From Alphaproteobacteria bacterium (GTDB lineage Bacteria > Pseudomonadota > Alphaproteobacteria > Micropepsales > Micropepsaceae): DNA of 12,027 nucleotides. The translations under genes were made by a program, and so were the position numbers. The stretch's first letter is position 1, and each line of letters begins with the position of its first letter. The stretch spans positions 1 to 12,027 of the forward strand of contig JAICVV010000032.1 in the NCBI GenBank assembly GCA_025935155.1. The letters run 5' to 3'. Under the pieces are notes generated by a model, which ran no database searches, had not been told where the DNA came from, and saw nothing but the letters and a program-made list of their open reading frames with translations. Of the stretch, positions 6,758-12,027 are shown in pieces.

Positions 6758-7839
6758 GCATCGAAATCGCTGTCCGGCAGCGGTATGGAAATTTCGATCT
6801 CGACGCGGCGTTCCGCGTAGAGCGGAACGGCATCACTGCCCTGTTCGGACCTTCCGGCGCTGGCAAAACGACAGTCCTCTACGCCATCGCAGGATTGCTG
6901 CGGCCGGAGGGCGGCCGCATTGCGATCGACGGACGGGTGGTGTTCGACGAGGCAGCAGGCGTTTTTGTGCCGCCGCGCGAGCGGCGCGTCGGCTATGTTT
7001 TTCAGGATGCGCGCCTGTTTCCCCATTTCACGGTGGAGCGGAATCTGCGCTTTGGCTGGCGCCGATCGGCGAACCCAATGCCAGAAACGGGAATCGCGGG
7101 CATCGTCCTGCTCCTGGGGCTTGCGCCACTCTTGCAGCGCAAACCGGCTAATCTGTCCGGTGGAGAGAAGGCGCGAGTTGCACTGGGCCGCGCGCTGCTG
7201 GCGAGCCCCGAAGTTCTTCTGCTGGATGAGCCGCTCGCTGCGCTCGATGCAGCGCGGAAAAACGAAATTCTGCCGTATCTGGAACGCCTGCGCGACGAGG
7301 CGCGCCTGCCGATGATTTACGTCAGCCATTCGCTCGACGAGGTTTCGCGTCTCGCGCAGGAGATTGTGATTCTCAAACAGGGCGGGGTTGCGGCAAGCGG
7401 CCCAATTTTCGATGTGTTGACGGATCTGCGGCTGCCGGACTTTACCGGCGCATCGCCCTTCGGCGCGATAATTGAAACAACCGTCGCGCGCCATATCGCA
7501 AGCAGCGGCTTGACGGCTCTTTCATTTGCAGGAGGCGAGCTTCTGGTTCCGCGAATGGAACACGCCATCGGCACGCGTCTGCGTACACACATCCGGGCGG
7601 AAGATGTGATGATCGCCCTGGAAGAGCCGCGCGCCATCAGCGCGAATAACGTGCTGTCCGCCACAATCGACGGCTTGCGCGAAAGCACGCCGGAACACAT
7701 CGATCTCCGTTTGCTATGCGGTGCGACACCCTTGATCGCCCGCATCACGCGCGCCTCCGGCAAGCGGCTTGAATTGCGCCAGGGCTTGCAGGTGTTCGCC
7801 ATCGTGAAATCGGTTACGGTTGCCCCTCAAATCTCCTGA
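6754..7839 (+). CDS. modC: Molybdate ABC transporter ATP-binding protein ModC
   Basis: ModC hydrolyses ATP to power molybdate import through ModB. All nucleotide-binding motifs are intact: Walker A GPSGAGKT (32-39), Q-loop VFQDARLFP (82-90), signature LSGGEKARVALGRAL (134-148), Walker B LLLDEP (155-160), and the H-loop in YVSHSLDEV (189-197). The C-terminal part (about 298-357) looks like a single Mop/TOBE oxyanion-binding domain, as in E. coli ModC. The length (361 against about 352) is normal. The start overlaps the modB stop as ATGA, showing translational coupling. The gene ends seven bases before the convergent comM remnant, and no terminator hairpin with U-run is visible there. Sulfate-type importers have similar ATPases, but the ModB pairing and the Mop domain favour molybdate or tungstate. 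Confidence 0.93.
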   Translation: MSIEIAVRQRYGNFDLDAAFRVERNGITALFGPSGAGKTTVLYAIAGLLRPEGGRIAIDGRVVFDEAAGVFVPPRERRVGYVFQDARLFPHFTVERNLRFGWRRSANPMPETGIAGIVLLLGLAPLLQRKPANLSGGEKARVALGRALLASPEVLLLDEPLAALDAARKNEILPYLERLRDEARLPMIYVSHSLDEVSRLAQEIVILKQGGVAASGPIFDVLTDLRLPDFTGASPFGAIIETTVARHIASSGLTALSFAGGELLVPRMEHAIGTRLRTHIRAEDVMIALEEPRAISANNVLSATIDGLRESTPEHIDLRLLCGATPLIARITRASGKRLELRQGLQVFAIVKSVTVAPQIS

Positions 7840-7846
7840 TCGCCAT

Positions 7847-8329
7847 CTATTGAACGTGGGACAACCGCCTGTAGCTGAGGGCCTCGGCGATATGGGCGCG
7901 CTGCACGGATTGCGCGCCCGCGAGATCGGCGATAGTTCGCGCCACCCGCAGCACGCGGTGATAGCCGCGCGCCGTCAGCCGCATGGCTTCCGCCGCATCG
8001 GTGAGGAGGCGTTTGCCCGCGGCATCCGGCGCTGCCGCGGAATCGAGGACTTCGCCTTCCGCTTCCGCATTGGTGCGAACGCCGCCGCCATTATACCGTT
8101 CGCGCTGTATCGTCCGCGCGTTCGCCACGCGCTGGGCGACGGCCGCGCTGCCTTCGGCCGGAGGAGGGAGCGCCAGATCCTGCGCGGAGACACCGTTCAC
8201 CTCCACATGAATGTCGATGCGGTCGAGCAACGGCCCTGAAAGCCGCGTCTGATAATCGGCGCCGCATTTGGGCGCGCGGCCGCACGCCTGCGCCGGTTCG
8301 GAAAGATAACCGCAGCGGCATGGCCGCGT
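7847..8329 (-). pseudogene. comM: 3' remnant of comM/yifB (Mg-chelatase-like AAA+ ATPase)
   Basis: ComM is a hexameric helicase that helps branch migration during integration of transformed DNA. Only its C-terminal part is here: PCRCGYLSEPAQACGRAPKC, the metal-binding-like Cys cluster, then YQTRLSGPLLDRIDIHVEV, and the C-terminal helical domain ending with TARGYHRVLRVARTIADLAG and IAEALSYRRL before TAG. Intact ComM is about 500 residues, so roughly the first two thirds, including the normal Walker A region and N-terminal domain, are missing. The reading frame stays open to 8491 but loses resemblance above about 8329. A coincidental-looking GTPGSGK lies just upstream (about 8353-8333), so an internal deletion next to Walker A is an alternative reading. 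No start codon with a ribosome site exists for the fragment. Homology stops where the HTH gene on the other strand begins. Confidence 0.85.
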
Positions 8330-8354
8330 TGCCTTCCCACTGCCGGGCGTTCCT

Positions 8355-8771
8355 CTGAAATTCCAGTGGATTAGGCAGAAAGCATATAAGGACCATCCCA
8401 AAACTCTTGGAGAACACCTACGCAAACGCCGCTGCCAAAGCGGACTGCTCCAAAGGCAAGTCGCGGCCGAGTTGGACATCATTCCTGCCACTTATCTCCT
8501 CTGGGAACAGGACAGGATTCTGCCGACGATCCGGTACTACCCCGGCATATTCAATTTCTTAGGCTACGACCCTTTTCCAGAGCCGTCTAATTTGGCGGAG
8601 CAGATTAAGACACAGCGGCGGCGGCTTGGGCTCACGCTCCAGAAGGCCGCACGGAGCGTCGGCGTGGATGAGGGCACGTTCCGCCGCTGGGAAAACGGAG
8701 AATGGAACCCCCGCAGATCGCAAGGGACTGTGGAAGCCTTCCTGAGGCGACGAGCACCTGAACGCGCCTGA
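8355..8771 (+). CDS. Tandem XRE-like helix-turn-helix protein, 5' end missing or non-canonical start
   Basis: The frame is open from 8310 to the stop at 8769-8771 and encodes two similar helix-turn-helix units. The first runs from about 8400: KTLGEHLRKRRCQSGLLQRQ and the following AAELDIIPATYLLWEQ. The second follows the linker IFNFLGYDPFPEPSNLAEQI with QRRRLGLTLQKAARSVGVDE and FRRWENGEWNP. This two-HTH layout with a central FLGYDPFP is a common proteobacterial DNA-binding family. There is no in-frame ATG or GTG. The only usual start, TTG 8472, would cut through the first HTH. CTG 8355 or ATT 8370 would keep it whole, so the left boundary given is a compromise. The likely reason is loss of the gene's 5' end at the comM junction. 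It may be a pseudogene. The target is unknown. Confidence 0.65.
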   Translation: MKFQWIRQKAYKDHPKTLGEHLRKRRCQSGLLQRQVAAELDIIPATYLLWEQDRILPTIRYYPGIFNFLGYDPFPEPSNLAEQIKTQRRRLGLTLQKAARSVGVDEGTFRRWENGEWNPRRSQGTVEAFLRRRAPERA

Positions 8772-9148
8772 ATGTGTCTGGGCGTGAGAAGATTTATGGG
8801 GTACGTGGAAGCCAAAATGCATCGGAACAATGAATGGCTGTCCAGATGTGTTTTCATGGCCGTTGTCGCGTCCGAAGCCATGCGGCACGGTGCGGGTCAC
8901 TCAAAGGTATTTCGATGCGCTCGATTGCAGTCGCCACCTCCGCCGGACTACTCACGAACGCTGCCGCTCGCGCGGCACAATGATGAATCCGCCGTGTGCA
9001 GGCCCTGACAATCCCGGACGGGCTGGTAAGATGTTAGCGGACCAACGTTGGAGAGGCCGTCACTGGCTCGCTTTGACCGCCCATTCGCTTGCAAGCCAAC
9101 GGCGCCGGACGGCTCTCCTGCTTATAGATAATCCAACGCGATTTCCAG
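8772..9148. other. Gene-poor stretch, probable decayed DNA
   Basis: Open frames here are short, overlap one another and show no family-like sequence. One 22-codon frame (8915-8983) resembles a bare signal peptide (MRSIAVATSAGLLTNAAARA) and then stops. No tRNA, inverted repeat ends or transposase remnants were recognised. I read it as non-coding or decayed sequence. Confidence 0.5.
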
Positions 9149-9295
9149 ATGGGCTATAACGAACAGATAAGCCGCGACAACGTCATTGAGCGCCAGCGGG
9201 TTGCACGACTCCCGCGCTGGCGGAGATGGGGAGTGCTGGCGCTAGTATTCGCCGCTGGGATGGCAATTTGGATGGTGAGACTTTGGCCGCCTTGA
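9149..9295 (+). CDS. Possible small single-pass membrane protein (48 residues)
   Basis: ATG 9149 to TGA 9293-9295 encodes a short protein with a charged, Arg-rich N-terminal half (for example ERQRVARLPRWRRW, residues 14-27). A hydrophobic segment follows (about 28-43: GVLALVFAAGMAIWMV), then a short tail RLWPP. By the positive-inside rule the N-terminus would be cytoplasmic. The pattern of a basic region followed by one membrane span is more protein-like than a random frame. However, no clear ribosome site precedes the ATG, and no family was recognised. A hairpin-forming sequence lies inside it (9191-9222). It could be a real small protein or a chance open frame in decayed DNA. Confidence 0.4.
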   Translation: MGYNEQISRDNVIERQRVARLPRWRRWGVLALVFAAGMAIWMVRLWPP

Positions 9296-9566
9296 CTGCG
9301 CAGCTGTTACCGCAGAAAAAATTTCGAGCGAGAAGCTAAACGTTGAGATGCTATACAGCACTTCAGTCCGACTCCGGAATCGCACTCAGCATTTTAAGCT
9401 ACTTTTAGATAACAACTTCAACGCATGTGGCTCAATAACAACATTCTCTATTACTTACTTCGGTCTGGTCAACCAATGCGTCGCGTTATAATGATGCCTA
9501 ACCGCCGCTTCATTGCGCTCAAGAACAATAAAAGGGAACCCGCCGTCCGGGCGCAAATCGGCGAGC
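9296..9566. other. AT-richer intergenic leader of the glycosyltransferase gene
   Basis: No gene is seen. The sequence from about 9310 to 9500 is visibly richer in A/T than the rest of the window, which suits a promoter region or foreign DNA. It holds the candidate -10 element listed separately. Confidence 0.5.
9464..9492 (+). promoter_or_regulatory. Candidate promoter for the glycosyltransferase gene
   Basis: A perfect TATAAT lies at 9487-9492, 75 bases before the chosen start. At 17 bases upstream the -35 position reads TCTGGT (9464-9469), a poor match. An activator might therefore be required. Confidence 0.35.
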
Positions 9567-11738
9567 ATGATCTCCCGACAACAGTTGCAGCTGCGTATGA
9601 GTGCTCTCGAAGGGCTGAGCTCGTTCGAGGACGATTCGCGTCGGGAGTTCGATGAGCTCAGGCCGGCGGCGCTTCATTGGGTGGCGCAGCTAAAACTGAC
9701 GCCCCTTGCGTTGCGGTTCTCGCGTCTTGCACGGCGGATACAAGGAATTCCTGCGCCTCGCGAGTTTTTGTCGGAAGCGCGAACCTATTTCTCGGACCCT
9801 GCTCTCGATCTCGCACTCGCCGCGGCTTTGATCGAAGAAGGAAAGGATACGCAAGCCAGAGATATCCTGCTTCCGCTGTGCGACAGCCCAGATCTGGCCG
9901 TCGAGCAGCGCGTCAGAGCCGCGAGGCAGCTAAGGCGGACTCATTCCTGGAGTGAATCGATTTCTGCGTTTAAGCGGGCCGCTTTGGAAGACCGCCAATA
10001 CCATGCCGATCTGATTTCCGCGTTGCTCGGAGCAGGCGATCGAAGTGCTGCCCTGAGCGTGGCTCGAGAGTGCATCGGATGCCTGCAACAAACGGCGGCC
10101 GTGTTGTTCGCCTGTTATACCGCATATGTCGCTGGTTCCGCTCCCGAGCGGGAGATTGCTGATGTCCGATCGAAGGTGCTCTCTGCAGCAGCCGGGTCGA
10201 ACGATGCCGTTTATTGGGAATCGCGCCTTTTCCGCTTCGAGCACAACTACGATGCCGCCATTGCCGCGCTGAACGCAGCGCTGAAGGCAAACCCCGAGGA
10301 CAAGAAACTGCTCCGGGAACGGGCCGCTGCTATGATTCAATCCGGCGAGTGGGGACGTCATGCCCGCGAAATATTGGCTGCGAAGGCTTTTCTCTCCGCT
10401 GACTCGGACCTGCTAGAGAGGGTAAAAACCGCGGAAGCATTTTTGGCCACGTTTCAACGGCAGGAGCGCTCTTGTGACGACGGCGATCCACTCAGGATTC
10501 CCGATGCCGTTTTCCAGCATTTTAGCGTTGTTTCGCAGGGGAAGGCCACCAGCCGGGAACGAAAGCGCCTGGCGATGGTCGCAGCCACGCTTGGTCCCGG
10601 CGGAGCGGAACGTATTTTTGCGATGCTCGCCCGCCGGTTGGCCGATAGTGGGCGTTTCGAAAATATCAAACTTTATTTTATGGACCTCAGCCCGAGCCAG
10701 AGAAAAGACTTCTACCTTCCATACATCCGGTTTCCGGACGAAGACGTGTTTGTCCTCGACCGCCATTGCCACGTAGAAGCACCGCTTACCTTCCTTCCCC
10801 TGGAGCACGCAAGAACGGCGCAGGCCGTGCTCAACCGCATCCGGCAGGACGCGCCGGACATCGTCTACACAGCGCTCGAACCACTGACGGTATTCAGCGC
10901 GCTCGCGGGGTTGATTGCGGGTGTGCCGAAGATCGTCATGCACTCGCACAACATGCCGCCTACCGAATTGCACCCCCGAGCTGACTTTCCCGAACGTCTC
11001 CGCGAATGTTACCGTGCGCTGCTGAAAAAGCCGCACATATCTCTCTTGACCTGCGCCCGGGCCGCTGCTGATTCGTACGCCGAGTGGTTGGATTGTGGCC
11101 GGGGATTCAATATTGCTCACATCCACAATGGGTTGGACTTCACCAACTTCGGTCCGGTCGCGGACGAAGAGCGCGAGCGCTTGCGCGCGGAGTTGGGGGT
11201 CGGGCGAAATCACCTTCTGGTCGGGACCGCCTTTGCATTCCGCGAAGAAAAACAACCGTTTCTTTGGATAGATGCAGCACGAGAGATAGCAGACAAGCAG
11301 CCAACGTGCCGCTTTGTGATGTTCGGCGATGGGGCGCTCTGGGCACAGGCGAAGGCGTATGCATCGGCCAAAGGACTTGACGACCGTTTCACTTTTCCCG
11401 GCCTTGTTTCGGATCTTTATCGGCGTCTTCCTGCACTCGACTTGTTTATGTTGTCGTCGCGCAGCGAGGCGCTTCCCAACGTGCTGATCGAAGCCCAAGC
11501 GGCCGGTGTCCCGGTGGTTACCACTTCGGTCGGCGGCGCCGCGGAAACCTTTTTGGAGGGAAAAACTGGGGCTTCATCATCCGCTCAGAGCCCTACGGAC
11601 CTCGCGGGCGCCGCGCTGAGAGCGCTCGGCAATCCAGAGTGGCGCAAACGTGCTTCGGCGTGTGCGCCCGATTTCGTTAGAAGCCAGTTCGGTCTCGACA
11701 AAATGACGCATTCCTTCATAGAAGCGCTGGTGTCCTAG
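9567..11738 (+). CDS. GT4-family glycosyltransferase with N-terminal helical-repeat (TPR-like) domain
   Basis: This 723-residue protein should transfer a sugar from a nucleotide donor during surface polysaccharide or glycoconjugate synthesis. Residues about 70-280 are paired helices resembling TPRs (for example EEGKDTQARDILLPL and NYDAAIAALNAALKANPEDK). The GT-B catalytic part starts near 335 with RLAMVAATLGPGGAERIFAM, the usual GT4 opening. It continues with AHIHNGLDFTNF, the second-domain FVMFGDGALW, and SSRSEALPNVLIEAQAAGVP. The last carries the E-x7-E pair (about 634 and 642) that binds the donor in retaining GT4 enzymes. ATG 9567 is chosen over TTG 9513 and ATG 9597; none has a strong ribosome site. 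A sulfotransferase-like gene follows after 15 bases, so the two are likely co-transcribed. The donor and acceptor cannot be told. Confidence 0.88.
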   Translation: MISRQQLQLRMSALEGLSSFEDDSRREFDELRPAALHWVAQLKLTPLALRFSRLARRIQGIPAPREFLSEARTYFSDPALDLALAAALIEEGKDTQARDILLPLCDSPDLAVEQRVRAARQLRRTHSWSESISAFKRAALEDRQYHADLISALLGAGDRSAALSVARECIGCLQQTAAVLFACYTAYVAGSAPEREIADVRSKVLSAAAGSNDAVYWESRLFRFEHNYDAAIAALNAALKANPEDKKLLRERAAAMIQSGEWGRHAREILAAKAFLSADSDLLERVKTAEAFLATFQRQERSCDDGDPLRIPDAVFQHFSVVSQGKATSRERKRLAMVAATLGPGGAERIFAMLARRLADSGRFENIKLYFMDLSPSQRKDFYLPYIRFPDEDVFVLDRHCHVEAPLTFLPLEHARTAQAVLNRIRQDAPDIVYTALEPLTVFSALAGLIAGVPKIVMHSHNMPPTELHPRADFPERLRECYRALLKKPHISLLTCARAAADSYAEWLDCGRGFNIAHIHNGLDFTNFGPVADEERERLRAELGVGRNHLLVGTAFAFREEKQPFLWIDAAREIADKQPTCRFVMFGDGALWAQAKAYASAKGLDDRFTFPGLVSDLYRRLPALDLFMLSSRSEALPNVLIEAQAAGVPVVTTSVGGAAETFLEGKTGASSSAQSPTDLAGAALRALGNPEWRKRASACAPDFVRSQFGLDKMTHSFIEALVS

Positions 11739-11753
11739 CAAGGAGCAGACAAC

Positions 11754-12027
11754 ATGGTTTGCCGATTTTTTGTTGTCATGCCGTGGGGACGTGTCGGCAG
11801 CAATTTGGTGATGAATCTCATCGGTCAGGCCAAAGAATCCAAGAAGCTCAATTCAGAGATGTTCAACCAGCTCAAGACCGCGGCGGAGCAGCTCGTCTGG
11901 CTTCGGGAGTTTTATGAATTTTGTTCACGACCGGCCGTGGGGCTGATCGGTTCCAAACAGAGCGTGTTGTCCATCCGCGATTTGCCGGCAGTGGAATCGG
12001 CGCTGCGCGAACATGAGGTGAAGCTTA
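11754..12027 (+). CDS. Sulfotransferase-like protein, N-terminal part (runs off the window)
   Basis: Ninety-one complete codons are present. The N-terminus VVMPWGRVGSNLVMNLI (residues 7-23) fits the PAPS 5'-phosphosulfate-binding loop of sulfotransferases, which usually reads like R-S-G-S-T/N, here R-V-G-S-N. The following helix-rich sequence, with QLKTAAEQLVWLREFYEFC, fits the region after that loop. AGGAG (11741-11745) lies eight bases before the ATG. The gene starts 15 bases after the glycosyltransferase stop, and a role in sulfating the same surface glycan would make sense. The rest of the active site lies outside the window, so another P-loop-type transferase or a kinase-like relative is possible. 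Confidence 0.65.
   Translation, partial: MVCRFFVVMPWGRVGSNLVMNLIGQAKESKKLNSEMFNQLKTAAEQLVWLREFYEFCSRPAVGLIGSKQSVLSIRDLPAVESALREHEVKL

Noticed and set aside
8772..9566. Insertion sequence or prophage remnant in the gene-poor stretch
   Set aside because: No transposase or integrase motif, terminal inverted repeats or direct repeats were found by eye.
9425..9655. 76-codon plus-strand frame before the glycosyltransferase
   Set aside because: It overlaps the glycosyltransferase start in another frame and changes composition midway, with no motif.
10413..11498. 361-codon minus-strand frame
   Set aside because: Antisense of the glycosyltransferase with no recognisable domain.

Overview
The window is GC-rich chromosomal DNA that most resembles an alphaproteobacterium. 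The signs are the ExbB with a signal peptide and Ala/Pro-rich head, a tonB-exbB-exbD-exbD-TPR order, a cobalamin-riboswitch-controlled BtuB-type receptor, and ModB/ModC sequences. The assignment is inferred from protein style, because no rRNA or other marker gene is present.

Left part (1-1800, minus strand): the 5' two thirds or more of a BtuB-like TonB-dependent receptor. A complete cobalamin riboswitch precedes it, then a leader with several hairpins. The last hairpin pairs with the receptor's Shine-Dalgarno sequence, so control is probably at translation. A sigma70-like promoter sits just upstream of the aptamer.

Centre (2248-7839, plus strand): a close-packed gene string reading away from the receptor: tonB, exbB, exbD1, exbD2, a periplasmic TPR-like protein, then modB and modC. 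The first four form an energy-transducing inner-membrane complex that could drive the divergent receptor. The ModBC molybdate-type ABC transporter follows without a gap and without modA.

Right part (7847-12027): the 3' end of comM/yifB (minus strand) meets, head to head, a tandem helix-turn-helix regulator (plus strand) that lacks an ordinary start codon. Both genes seem to have lost their 5' ends at one junction near 8330-8360. Beyond it lie about 1.2 kb of gene-poor DNA with a possible small membrane protein, an AT-richer patch with a perfect TATAAT, a GT4 glycosyltransferase with an N-terminal helical-repeat domain, and the start of a sulfotransferase-like gene. This half looks like accessory surface-polysaccharide DNA that replaced part of comM. 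No integrase, transposase, CRISPR array or tRNA was seen.
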